A DNA stretch of 64,000 bases, taken from Bog-159 sp963709155. GTDB taxonomy: Bacteria > Acidobacteriota > Terriglobia > Bryobacterales > Bryobacteraceae. Both the position numbers and the translations under genes were made by a program. This document shows, piece by piece, positions 34,439 to 42,814 of the stretch. The DNA lies in the NCBI GenBank assembly GCA_963709155.1, contig CAVPVD010000008.1, positions 62,001 through 126,000 of the forward strand. The letters are read 5' to 3'. Position 1 is the stretch's first letter. Each line of letters opens with the position of its first letter. The notes below the pieces were generated by a model, which searched no databases, was not told the DNA's origin, and saw only the letters and a list, made by a program, of their open reading frames with translations.

Positions 34439-35608
34439 TTGGAGGGGCTCCTGCTAGGTCTGCGGCGCGGCGTACGATTCTTCGCGGTGGTCGCCATGGT
34501 TTGCGCGCTGGCGGCCGCGGGCGCGAAGGCCGCCTCCTTTGAGGAATTGGCCGCCGGCGCGGCCACGGCCCGGCGCGGCAACAACATCCCGCAAGCCATT
34601 GAATTCTACCGGCAGGCCGTGCAGCTACGTCCATCGTGGGTGGAGGGCTGGTGGTTCCTCGGTACGCTGTCCTACGCCACATTCCAATACGCCGATGGCG
34701 AAGCGGCCTTCGACGAATTCGTCAAGCTGGACGACAAGCGCGCGTTGGCATGGTCGCTGCTCGGCCTGTGCGAGTTCGAGACCGGCAAGTATGATCTGGC
34801 GCTCGACCACCTGCGGCGGGGACTGGCGGATAAGGATTTACCGCCGGAAGTGGAAGCCGGGGTACGGTTTCACTACGGGCTGTTGTTGTCGCGGGCTGGG
34901 AACTTCGATTTGGGGAAACGGGAATTGGAGCGGTATGCGCGTGGCGGCGCGCATGAACCCCTGCTGATTGCGGCCCTGGGATTGAATGCCCTGCACGATC
35001 CTTTGCTGCCCAAAGACGTCCCGGCGGACCAGATGGATGCGGTGATGCAAGCTGGTGCGGCAGCCCGGTCGTTGATTCTAGGCGAAACCGGCCAGGCGGA
35101 ATCCGGCATGCAGCTTTTGGCGAAACAATACCCCGCGATGGCCGGCGTTCATTACTTATACGGTTCGTACTTGAGTTACACGCGCCCGGACGATGCCATG
35201 GCGGAACTGCGGCGGGAATTGGAATTGAATCCCGAAAATGCGGATGCATCCGCCCTGCTGGCATTGCTCCTGGTGCATGCGGGCGATGTGCCGGGGGCAT
35301 TACCCTTCGCGCGGAAAGCGGCCGGGGCCCGGCCCGGGGACGGGTTGGCGCAGTACGCGTACGGCGAGGTCCTGATGCGAAGCGGCGACTTGCGTCCGGC
35401 GATCGCGACACTCGAAGCGGCGGAGCGCCTGGACCCGGCGGCGCTCGAATATCATATGGCGCTGGCGAGCGCGTATTCCCGTGCGGGACGCCTTGAGGAC
35501 GCGCGCCGGGAACGGCATATGTCCATGGATATGGCGGGAGACAAACGCCCGGAATTGAATGCGCAAAGCAGCCAATCCGGCGATGCCCGCCCCGCCGAAA
35601 ATCAATGA
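34439..35608 (+). CDS. Exported tetratricopeptide-repeat protein
   Basis: The 389-residue protein has a signal peptide (RRGVRFFAVVAMVCALAAAGAKA) and then TPR units: AATARRGNNIPQAIEFYRQAVQLRPSW, GTLSYATFQYADGEAAFDEFVKLDD, LLGLCEFETGKYDLALDHLRRGLAD, and more after residue 240 (DDAMAELRRELELNPENADASALLALLLVHAGD, YGEVLMRSGDLRPAIATLEAAERLDP). TPR arrays mediate protein interactions. The start is uncertain: TTG at 34439 gives a complete signal peptide but has no clear Shine-Dalgarno. Its stop overlaps the ATG of the multihaem cytochrome (ATGA), implying the two act together in the periplasm. Confidence 0.8.
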   Translation: MEGLLLGLRRGVRFFAVVAMVCALAAAGAKAASFEELAAGAATARRGNNIPQAIEFYRQAVQLRPSWVEGWWFLGTLSYATFQYADGEAAFDEFVKLDDKRALAWSLLGLCEFETGKYDLALDHLRRGLADKDLPPEVEAGVRFHYGLLLSRAGNFDLGKRELERYARGGAHEPLLIAALGLNALHDPLLPKDVPADQMDAVMQAGAAARSLILGETGQAESGMQLLAKQYPAMAGVHYLYGSYLSYTRPDDAMAELRRELELNPENADASALLALLLVHAGDVPGALPFARKAAGARPGDGLAQYAYGEVLMRSGDLRPAIATLEAAERLDPAALEYHMALASAYSRAGRLEDARRERHMSMDMAGDKRPELNAQSSQSGDARPAENQ

Positions 35609-36672
35609 CGGGACCATTGCGGTACGGGGGCCCGCGGTGGCTGGCCGCGGTAGTTTCGATGGCGCTGGCGGCCGCGGCGGCGGGCGCGCCCAAGCATCTC
35701 GCCAACGCGACATGCGCCACCTGCCATCGGGCACAGGCGCAATCGCAGCCTGCCACCCCCATGGGAGTCGGCATCGAGCTGCCGCCCAGCCAGGAGCCCC
35801 TCGCAGCGCATCCCAAGCTGGCGCTGGACGAAAACGGTTATCACTATGAAGTCATCCGCCAAAACGGGCAAAGCACCTACACGGTGAGCGACGCTTCGGG
35901 CAAGCTGACGCTGCCGATCCGATACGCCTTCGGATTTCACAACCTGACTTTTGTGCTGGAATACAAGGGCCAATTCTACGAAGGGCTGGTGAGCTACTAC
36001 GACACGATCAAGGGTCTGGGGATCACCATAGGCGACGACCGCATCCGGCCGCGGAACCTCACCGAGGCGATGGGCCGCTTGACGGACAACACGGAGATCA
36101 CGGCATGCTTCAAGTGTCACGGTACGGACGGCGTGAGCCAGGGTAAATTAACCCTGGACTCCCTGAAGCCGGGCTTGACCTGCGAGCATTGCCACACGGG
36201 CGCCGAAGCCCACATGCAGGCGCTGGCCGGTGGCAAACCGGCGCCGGTTCCGCGGAAACTGGGAGAGATGGCGGCCGAGGAGATGTCGAATTTCTGCGGC
36301 GAGTGCCACCGCACGTGGGAATCCGTGGTCGGGCTACGCTTGTTCGGCGAGAAAAACGTCCGGTTCCAGCCCTACCGGTTGGCCAACAGCCAGTGCTTCC
36401 TGGGCGACGACAAGCGCATCCGCTGCACCTCTTGCCACGATCCGCACGTGGACCTGGTGCGCGACGATGCCAGTTACGACCGGGCGTGTCTGGCGTGCCA
36501 TAGCGTGAAGAGTTCCCCGGCCGCGGCAGCGGCGACCGCGAAAGCCTGTCCCGTGGACGATAAGAATTGCGTGAGTTGTCACATGCCCAAGGTGCAGGTG
36601 CCTGGCAGCCCGGCTGTTTTTACGGATCACCATATCCGGGTGGTACACGCAGGCGACCCGTATCCGCAATGA
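35605..36672 (+). CDS. Periplasmic seven-haem c-type cytochrome
   Basis: The 355-residue protein has an N-terminal signal (RWLAAVVSMALAAAAAGAP) and seven CxxCH haem-binding motifs: CATCH (C37), CFKCH, CEHCH, CGECH, CTSCH, CLACH and CVSCH. The motifs are grouped as one near the N-terminus and six in the C-terminal 200 residues, where SNFCGECHRTWE and RCTSCHDPH resemble the cytochrome c family that includes NrfB/doubled-CXXCH proteins. It should transfer electrons in the periplasm or outer membrane. Its partner is unknown; the coupled TPR protein upstream may be a scaffold. Confidence 0.9.
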   Translation: MTGPLRYGGPRWLAAVVSMALAAAAAGAPKHLANATCATCHRAQAQSQPATPMGVGIELPPSQEPLAAHPKLALDENGYHYEVIRQNGQSTYTVSDASGKLTLPIRYAFGFHNLTFVLEYKGQFYEGLVSYYDTIKGLGITIGDDRIRPRNLTEAMGRLTDNTEITACFKCHGTDGVSQGKLTLDSLKPGLTCEHCHTGAEAHMQALAGGKPAPVPRKLGEMAAEEMSNFCGECHRTWESVVGLRLFGEKNVRFQPYRLANSQCFLGDDKRIRCTSCHDPHVDLVRDDASYDRACLACHSVKSSPAAAAATAKACPVDDKNCVSCHMPKVQVPGSPAVFTDHHIRVVHAGDPYPQ

Positions 36673-36687
36673 GCCGGCCCGCCTCCG

Positions 36688-37401
36688 TCACCATCCCATA
36701 TTGCGCATCTTTTCGAGGATGTCGGCGCTCAATTCCTGCATGCGCGCGGGTTTGCGCTTCAACGGCGACGGGATGATGGCGGCCAGCCGCGCGGACTCCT
36801 CGCGATCGAGGCGTGCCGCCGGCATGTTGTACCAATAGCTCGCGGCGGCTTCCGCACCGTAGATTCCGGGACCCCATTCGATCACGTTCAGGTAAAGTTC
36901 CAGCGTGCGGCGCTTTCCCAGAATGAGGTCCGCGGCCGGACTGATGGTAAACTCGATCGCCTTGCGCGGCAGGGACCGGCTGGTGGTCAGGAATAAATTC
37001 TTCACCAACTGTTGGGTGATGGTGGAAGCGCCGCGCCCCAGTTTGCCGCGGTCCATATCGCGGTCAATGACTTTGTGGAGTTCGGCCCAGTCGATACCAT
37101 GGTGCGCGAAGAAGCGCTCGTCTTCCGAGGCGAGCACGGCGTGCTGCAGTTCTTTCGAGATGCGCTCGAGCGGCAGGAAAACATAGCGCTTGCGATACGG
37201 CCGGTGATGGATGGTGGCCTCGATGCGGCGCTGGATCTGCACCATGGTGACGGGCGGATCTATCCACTTCAAACCCAGCAGCGCGGCTACAATCAGGGCG
37301 TAAAAGCCCGCCACCAGTGCGCAGATCCAGAACAGGATGCGCCGCCACAGACTGCGGCGGCCCTTTACCCTTCCCTTCGTTTTGCTTTTGAACGCTACCA
37401 C
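36688..37401 (-). CDS. mtgA: Monofunctional biosynthetic peptidoglycan transglycosylase (GT51)
   Basis: The 237-residue protein has one N-terminal membrane helix (ILFWICALVAGFYALIVAALLGL) and the GT51 motifs. The catalytic Glu motif is SEDERFFAHHGID, followed by GRGASTITQQLVKNLFL, RKAIEF and KRRTLELYLNVIEWGPGIYGAEAAASYWY. It polymerises lipid II into glycan strands and lacks a transpeptidase domain, which matches MtgA in length. I place the start at the GTG at 37401, overlapping the upstream hydrolase stop by 7 bp; the frame stays open further upstream but only as antisense-like sequence. Confidence 0.9.
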   Translation of the reverse strand: MVAFKSKTKGRVKGRRSLWRRILFWICALVAGFYALIVAALLGLKWIDPPVTMVQIQRRIEATIHHRPYRKRYVFLPLERISKELQHAVLASEDERFFAHHGIDWAELHKVIDRDMDRGKLGRGASTITQQLVKNLFLTTSRSLPRKAIEFTISPAADLILGKRRTLELYLNVIEWGPGIYGAEAAASYWYNMPAARLDREESARLAAIIPSPLKRKPARMQELSADILEKMRNMGW

Positions 37402-38087
37402 TCGACCGGTGTTCCCGGCTCCAGGGGCCACACCGTGGTACCCGGCAGATCGATCATGGACGCCAGTTGCTCCGGCCTCCCGGTGAGCGGCGGGAAAGTC
37501 CCGAAGTGCATCGGCACGACTTTCTTGGGCTTGAGCAGCCGGCACGCCACCGCGGCTTCCTTCGGACTCATGGTGTACAGATCGCCGATCGGCAGGAAGG
37601 CCAGTTCCGGATGGTACAACTGCTCGATCAATTGCATGTCGCTGAAGACGTTTGTATCCCCGGCGAAGTACAGCGCGCGGCCGTCCTCGAAACGCAGCAC
37701 ATAGCCCGCCGCCTCGCCGCCATAAATGATCTTTCCGTCGTCCAGAATGCCGCAACTGTGTACCGCGTGAGTCATGGTGAAAGTGACGGCGCCGGCCGTC
37801 TGCGAGCCGCCTTTGTTCATCGGGCGCGTATTCTCGACGCCTTTCGATTCCAGCCAGTGACACGTCTCGAAAATGCCCACCACGGCGGGTGAGAACTGCT
37901 TCGCCAGAGGCACCGCGTCGTGGATATGATCGAAATGCCCGTGCGTGATGGCGATGGTATCCACGCGCGCGATCTTGTAACCCTGCGGATAAGCGGGGTT
38001 GCCGTCGGTCCAGGGATCCATCAGGATCGTCTCGCCCGAGGGGAGGCGGAATTGAAAGGTGCCATGTCCAAGCCACGTGATTTCCAT
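37395..38087 (-). CDS. UPF0173-type metal-dependent hydrolase (metallo-beta-lactamase fold)
   Basis: The 230-residue protein begins MEITWLGHGTFQFRLPSGETILMDPWTDGNP and carries the metal-binding THGHFDHIHD (HxHxDH), a later H (THAVHSCG), GDT at the YFAGDTNVF motif and a terminal VPMHFGTFPPLTG. This matches the UPF0173 hydrolase family, whose substrates are not known. I start at the ATG at 38087 because an upstream ATG at 38135 gives a non-conserved N-terminus. It is divergent from the FtsX permease and overlaps mtgA by 7 bp. Confidence 0.88.
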   Translation of the reverse strand: MEITWLGHGTFQFRLPSGETILMDPWTDGNPAYPQGYKIARVDTIAITHGHFDHIHDAVPLAKQFSPAVVGIFETCHWLESKGVENTRPMNKGGSQTAGAVTFTMTHAVHSCGILDDGKIIYGGEAAGYVLRFEDGRALYFAGDTNVFSDMQLIEQLYHPELAFLPIGDLYTMSPKEAAVACRLLKPKKVVPMHFGTFPPLTGRPEQLASMIDLPGTTVWPLEPGTPVEW

Positions 38088-38194
38088 AGGCAAATTATGG
38101 CATGCGGATGGCCGGTTGGGGCAAAACCGAATCATGGCCTCGCCGGCGCGTAACTTTTTCGACCGTCCGAAGTATATTAATAAGGCCGTGGTTC

Positions 38195-38208
38195 GCTATC
38201 GCGATAGC
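38195..38208. promoter_or_regulatory. Perfect 14-bp palindrome upstream of the FtsX permease
   Basis: GCTATCGCGATAGC is a perfect palindrome lying between an AT-rich -10-like AGTATATTAAT (about 38171) and the GAGG Shine-Dalgarno of the permease. The position suits an operator that blocks transcription start or early elongation. No regulator gene adjoins it. Confidence 0.4.
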
Positions 38209-38225
38209 CAGGCTTGAGGTATTTA

Positions 38226-40670
38226 ATGGGAACTCTTCTTCAGGACGTGCGCTACGGTTTGCGGAACCTGGTGCGGAATCCGGGCTTCGCGCTGGTGGCG
38301 ATGCTTACGCTGGCGCTGGGGATTGGCGCGAACACGACCATCTTCAGCGTGATGAACAACACGCTGTTGAGGCCGCTGCCGTTCCCCGGCGCCGATCGGC
38401 TGGTCCTGCTATGGGAGACCTACGGCAAGGGTCCGGATAACTGGAACATCGTTTCCGCGCCCAGGTTCTGGGATTTTGAGCGATTGAGCCGCTCCTTCGC
38501 ATCCATGGCGATCTTCGATTCCGCCGGTCGGGGCTACAATCTGGGAGCAAACGGCAATCGGCAGGAGGCGGAACAAGTATCGGGACTGCGCGTATCGGCA
38601 GGCTTCTTTTCGGTGCTGGGCGTGAAGCCATTTCTGGGGCGTACGTTCGTTCCCGAAGAAGAAACTCTGGGCCGGGATCGCGAGGTGGTCCTGAGCTATG
38701 GCCTGTGGAAGACGCGCTATGGCGGCGATGCATCGCTGGTGGGCCGGACGATCCGGGTGGACGGGGCGAACTTTACGGTGATCGGCGTCATGCCGCGCGA
38801 TTTCGCCTGGCAATTCTGGAGTGCGCCGCGCCAGCTTTGGGTTCCGGTTGGCTATACCAAAACCGACTTCGGCCGCGAGGACAACAGCTTTATTTCGATC
38901 GCCCGCCTGAAGCCGGGCGTCACCGTGGCGCAGGCGCGCGCGGAGATGGAGGCCATCGGCAGCAATCTCGCCAGGCAATATCCCAAGGAGGACGCGGATA
39001 TGGGGGCCACCGTGTCACCGCTGGGCGAATTTGGCCTCGAGGGCGCGCGCGCTACCATGCTGACGCTGCTGGGCGCGGTGGCCTTCGTCCTGCTGATTGC
39101 CTGCGTTAACGTGGCTAACCTGCTGCTGGCGCGCGGCGCGGTGCGGCAGAAGGAGTTCGCCATCCGGCGGGCGCTCGGGGCGGCGGGCAGCCGCATCGCC
39201 CGCCAACTGCTTACCGAGAGCGTTCTGCTGGCCCTGGCGGGCGGCGCGGCGGGAATACTACTGGCCAGCGTGGGAACGCGGACTTTGTTTTATGTCTTCA
39301 AACTGGATTCCCTTTACCTGCCGCTTCGCCCCGTCGATTCGATTCCGATGGATGGCCGGGTGTTCGCGTTTGCCCTGGCGATTTCCTGTCTGACGGGCAT
39401 TATATTCGGCGTCGCACCGGCCTTGAGCGCCCTGCGCACCGGCATCAACGAGCCGCTGAAAGAAGGCGGGCGCAGCGCAAGCACGGGCGGCGGGAACCGG
39501 CTCCGTCACGTGCTGGTGGCGTCCGAGGTGGCTTTGGCGGTGGTCGTGCTTTCCGGCGCCGGACTGCTGATCAAGAGCATGACGCGGCTATTGGGAGTAG
39601 ATCCCGGGTTGAATGCGAAGAACGTGCTGGTCGCGGGCATGTCCGTCCCCCAGGAGGAGATCTACGTGGGGCCGCCGGGGCTGCCGCGTTTCTGCCAGGA
39701 TCTGGACGAGCACGTGGGCGCCATCCCCGGTGTGGTTTCGGTCGGCGCGGTCGGGCATTTGCCCTTCGCGGGCAACGCGGGCCGAAGCTTCCAGATCGAA
39801 GGCCAGCCGCCGGCGCCCCCCGGAAAACTGCCGGGCGCCAGCTACAGCGTGGCCTGCCCGAACTATTTCCGGACCATGGGCATTCCCGTCCTGAAAGGCC
39901 GGGAGTTCACGCCGCTCGATACCGTCAGCGCGCCGGGAGCGATCGTGATCAACGAGACGATGGCCCGCACCTACTGGCCCAAACAGGACCCGGTTGGAAG
40001 CGCCATCCGGCTGGGCGGTTCCGACGGTCCGCGCCTGACCGTAGTGGGGGTGGTCGGAGACGTCCATTTCCTGGGCCTGGACGCGCCCATGCGTGGGCAG
40101 TTCTTCCGGCCGTACATGCAAGCGGGATGGCCGGTGATGAACGTGGTCGTGCGCACGAACCACTCGCCCAGGGCTTTCGCCGCGGCCGTCAAGAAAGCCA
40201 TAGCGGATGTGTTGCCCGATTGGCCGGTAGCCGGCTTTGAGACCATGGAGGAAGTGGTGCACGATTCCACGGGCTCGCGGCGCTTCCCCATGCTGCTGCT
40301 CAGCGTGTTTTCGATCGTGGCTCTGCTGCTGGCGGCGGTCGGGATTGTGGGCGTGGTCGGCCATTCGGTGGCGCAGCGCACGCACGAAATCGGACTGCGC
40401 ATGGCGCTCGGCGCGGGAAATCTGGATGTCCTGCGGCTGGTGGTCAGCGGCAACATGCTCTGGGTGCTGGCCGGTCTCGTGGCAGGGGTGGCGGGATCCG
40501 CGGGGCTCACGCGGCTCCTATCCGGCATGCTCTACGGTGTGCGCCCGCTCGATCCCATGGTGCTGGGCGGCGTATCGGCGCTGTTGGGGGCGGTGGCGCT
40601 GGTCGCCAGCTATTTGCCGGCGCGGCGGGCGCTCAGAATCGACCCGATGGTGGCGCTGCGGTGCGAATGA
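38226..40670 (+). CDS. Acidobacterial FtsX-like permease (ADOP/MacB-type, no ATPase domain)
   Basis: The 814-residue protein follows the acidobacterial duplicated permease plan. An N-terminal helix follows MGTLLQDVRYGLRNLVRNPGFALVAMLTLALGIGANTTIFSVMNNTLLRPLPF, then a MacB-type periplasmic domain (about 55-275), a first FtsX block (about 280-420), a second periplasmic domain (about 440-690) and a second FtsX block (about 700-810) ending PARRALRIDPMVALRCE. FtsX permeases transduce ATP hydrolysis by a separate ABC ATPase into periplasmic movement; no ATPase gene is adjacent. The ATG at 38226 follows GAGG with good spacing; a TTG at 38214 is also in frame. The downstream hairpin at 40703 may terminate it. 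Confidence 0.9.
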   Translation: MGTLLQDVRYGLRNLVRNPGFALVAMLTLALGIGANTTIFSVMNNTLLRPLPFPGADRLVLLWETYGKGPDNWNIVSAPRFWDFERLSRSFASMAIFDSAGRGYNLGANGNRQEAEQVSGLRVSAGFFSVLGVKPFLGRTFVPEEETLGRDREVVLSYGLWKTRYGGDASLVGRTIRVDGANFTVIGVMPRDFAWQFWSAPRQLWVPVGYTKTDFGREDNSFISIARLKPGVTVAQARAEMEAIGSNLARQYPKEDADMGATVSPLGEFGLEGARATMLTLLGAVAFVLLIACVNVANLLLARGAVRQKEFAIRRALGAAGSRIARQLLTESVLLALAGGAAGILLASVGTRTLFYVFKLDSLYLPLRPVDSIPMDGRVFAFALAISCLTGIIFGVAPALSALRTGINEPLKEGGRSASTGGGNRLRHVLVASEVALAVVVLSGAGLLIKSMTRLLGVDPGLNAKNVLVAGMSVPQEEIYVGPPGLPRFCQDLDEHVGAIPGVVSVGAVGHLPFAGNAGRSFQIEGQPPAPPGKLPGASYSVACPNYFRTMGIPVLKGREFTPLDTVSAPGAIVINETMARTYWPKQDPVGSAIRLGGSDGPRLTVVGVVGDVHFLGLDAPMRGQFFRPYMQAGWPVMNVVVRTNHSPRAFAAAVKKAIADVLPDWPVAGFETMEEVVHDSTGSRRFPMLLLSVFSIVALLLAAVGIVGVVGHSVAQRTHEIGLRMALGAGNLDVLRLVVSGNMLWVLAGLVAGVAGSAGLTRLLSGMLYGVRPLDPMVLGGVSALLGAVALVASYLPARRALRIDPMVALRCE

Positions 40671-40702
40671 TCGCGGGCATCCAGTGGCGCACGCGGCGTG
40701 CA

Positions 40703-40724
40703 GGCGGGACTTTTAAGTCCCGCC
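40703..40724. terminator. Perfect hairpin between convergent genes, likely bidirectional terminator
   Basis: A 10-bp perfect stem (GGCGGGACTT with AAGTCCCGCC) encloses TT. It lies 33 bp after the permease stop and 13 bp after the alcohol dehydrogenase stop on the other strand. There is no long T run outside the stem, but the T-rich tip and convergent setting suit termination or transcript-end protection. Confidence 0.55.
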
Positions 40725-40736
40725 GTGTATTCGACC

Positions 40737-41795
40737 TCAACCGGCCAATTCCTCATCGAAGCAGACCGCTACTTTGCCACAGCGGCCGCGGGCCATCAAC
40801 CCATACGCCTCGGCGGCGGAATCGAGGGAAAACCGGTGCGTTACCAGATCCGCGGGATGCAGGTTCCATGCGACCAGCCGTTCCACTAATTCCTCCATCA
40901 GCCAAGTCGATGTCACCCAGGAACCGAAGATCGTCTTCTGGTCATGAATGATGTCGGGCGAAGGGTTGAATTCCACCTTTCCGCCTTCACCCAGAAAAAC
41001 GATGCGGCCCCACTTGCGGGTAGCGCGGATGGCGGTGGCGCGCGCGGTGTCGTTCGCGGAACAATCCACGGCGCGTTCCACTCCGTGGCCGCCGGTCAGT
41101 TTGCGGACTTCCGCCACGTTATCCGGTCCGGCCGGCAGAGCCTCGTCGCACACGCCCAGTTCACGCGCCAGAGCGACCCGCTCCGGGATCACGTCAATGC
41201 CGATGATCCGCCGCGCGCCGAGCTTACGGCAAAGCGCGCCGGTGGCCAGGCCCACCGGGCCCAGGCCGGTAATCAACACCGCGTCGTTGCCGCTAATGCC
41301 GATCTTCTGCAAGCCTTCGTACACCGTGCCGAAGCCGCAGGCCACTTGGGCGCCGTCCGCGTACGTCAGCTCCGCGGGCAGGTCGATCAGATCCTTCTCT
41401 TCCGCCAGCAGATAGTCGGCCATGCCGCCATCGCGCTGCCAGCCGTAGGCCCGCCGATAGCGCTCGCTGGTGCAGGAGATCATGTAGCCGCGCCGGCAGT
41501 CGTGGCACACGCCGCAGCCCGAAATATGGTACACGATCACACGGCCGCCCACGCCGAAGCGGCGGCAGCCCGGCCCGGTTTTCACGATCTGGCCCGCCGG
41601 CTCGTGTCCGGCCACCACTCCCTGGTATCCTTCCGGTCCTTTGCCCAGGTGCTCGTGATAGATGCACCGGATATCGGAGCCGCAGATGGTGGAAGCCTTC
41701 ATGCGCAACAAGACTTCGCCGTGGCCTGGCTCAGGCACGGGGATCTCCCGCAGTACGACACTGCTATTGCCCGGCAGATATGCGGCTCTCATCAT
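40737..41795 (-). CDS. Zinc-dependent alcohol/polyol dehydrogenase (MDR family)
   Basis: The 352-residue protein is a medium-chain dehydrogenase. Catalytic zinc ligands are the Cys in STICGSD and the GHE motif in VVAGHEPAG; the structural zinc is held by GCGVCHDCRRGYMISC (four Cys). The NAD(P)-binding Rossmann motif is GLGPVGLATGALC. The closest types are sorbitol/threonine dehydrogenase-like MDRs. The ATG at 41795 follows AGGAG and overlaps the aldo-keto reductase stop (ATGA), so it is the third gene of the melibiase-like operon. A polyol or sugar substrate is inferred from context. Confidence 0.88.
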   Translation of the reverse strand: MMRAAYLPGNSSVVLREIPVPEPGHGEVLLRMKASTICGSDIRCIYHEHLGKGPEGYQGVVAGHEPAGQIVKTGPGCRRFGVGGRVIVYHISGCGVCHDCRRGYMISCTSERYRRAYGWQRDGGMADYLLAEEKDLIDLPAELTYADGAQVACGFGTVYEGLQKIGISGNDAVLITGLGPVGLATGALCRKLGARRIIGIDVIPERVALARELGVCDEALPAGPDNVAEVRKLTGGHGVERAVDCSANDTARATAIRATRKWGRIVFLGEGGKVEFNPSPDIIHDQKTIFGSWVTSTWLMEELVERLVAWNLHPADLVTHRFSLDSAAEAYGLMARGRCGKVAVCFDEELAG

Positions 41796-42814
41796 GTTTC
41801 GATTTCTCCTGTCGGATCCCAAAGATCCTGCCAACTCTGGTCGTCTTTCCAGAGGAACACCTGCCCCTTGATCAGCCGGCAATTCCGGTCGATGCCGGCA
41901 ATCGCATCCATCTCTTCGTCCGTGAGTGGCGCGGTCGTGGTGGCGCGTAGGTTCGCCACATAGTTTCGCGGTTTGGTCGAAAGGGGGATGGGCGTCTGGC
42001 CGCGGTTGACGGCCCATTTCACGCAAACCACCGCGGGATGCACGCCCAGCCGTTCGGCGATGCGCACGATCACCGGGTCCTCGATGTCGGATGTGTCTTC
42101 GGGTGTGCGGTCGCGCGGGGGGCGATGCGGCGATCCGATCGGGCAATAGCCCACCGGTTCCATTCCGCGGCTGCGGACGAAATGGAATAGCCCCGGCTGC
42201 TGGAAATGCGGGTGCAGTTCCATCTCGTTCACCGCCGGCCGGATGCGCGCGTCCCGTAGGACCCCCGTCAGTTTGGGAATCGTCATGTTCGAGGTGCCGA
42301 TGTGGCGCGCGAGGCCGAGCTCCACCAGCCGCTCCATCTGCCGCCACGTGCGCATGAAGTTTTCGTGGATATAGGGCCGGGCATCCGGGCTGCGCGACTC
42401 CACACTGCACCCGGGGGGATGAAAATTGGGGAACGGCCAATGCACCAGGTACATATCCAGATAGTCCAGGCGCAGGTCCGCCAGCGATTTCCGGCAGGCG
42501 GGAATTACGTCGGATTCGGCGTGCTTGTCGTTCCAGAGCTTCGAGGTGATCCACAACTCTTCGCGCCGGATTCCGGCGGCGAAGATCGCGTCGAAGGCGG
42601 CTCCGATACGCTCCTCGTTGCCGTAAACCGAAGCGCAATCGAGATGTCGATATCCAGCCAGAACCGCACCTGTGACTGCCGCGGCAATTTCCTCCGGCGG
42701 CACGTGGTCCGACCCGAATGTGCCCAGACCGATGGCCGGCATGGTGGCGCCGGTGTAAAGAGTTCGCTTGGGGACCAGGGCGGGATCCACTTCCTCGCGG
42801 TCAGTCATTTTCAT
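41792..42814 (-). CDS. Aldo/keto reductase
   Basis: The 340-residue protein is a classical AKR (beta/alpha)8 enzyme. It has GTFGSD near the start, HLDCASVYGNEERIG with the catalytic Asp and Tyr, SKLWNDKH with the Lys, and YLVHWPF with the His. The C-terminal NADP-binding region reads PIPLSTKPRNYVANL. It reduces aldehydes or aldoses. The ATG at 42814 overlaps the end of the glycosidase gene by 14 bp and its stop overlaps the dehydrogenase start by 4 bp, so the three genes are translationally coupled. Confidence 0.9.
   Translation of the reverse strand: MKMTDREEVDPALVPKRTLYTGATMPAIGLGTFGSDHVPPEEIAAAVTGAVLAGYRHLDCASVYGNEERIGAAFDAIFAAGIRREELWITSKLWNDKHAESDVIPACRKSLADLRLDYLDMYLVHWPFPNFHPPGCSVESRSPDARPYIHENFMRTWRQMERLVELGLARHIGTSNMTIPKLTGVLRDARIRPAVNEMELHPHFQQPGLFHFVRSRGMEPVGYCPIGSPHRPPRDRTPEDTSDIEDPVIVRIAERLGVHPAVVCVKWAVNRGQTPIPLSTKPRNYVANLRATTTAPLTDEEMDAIAGIDRNCRLIKGQVFLWKDDQSWQDLWDPTGEIET

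Noticed and set aside
37402..38076. Upstream extension of the mtgA reading frame
   Set aside because: The open frame continues for 225 codons before the GTG, but this part is the out-of-frame reading of the UPF0173 hydrolase on the same strand.
41796..42638. Upstream extension of the alcohol dehydrogenase frame
   Set aside because: It is an alternative frame of the aldo-keto reductase gene; the dehydrogenase has a good ATG with AGGAG at 41795.
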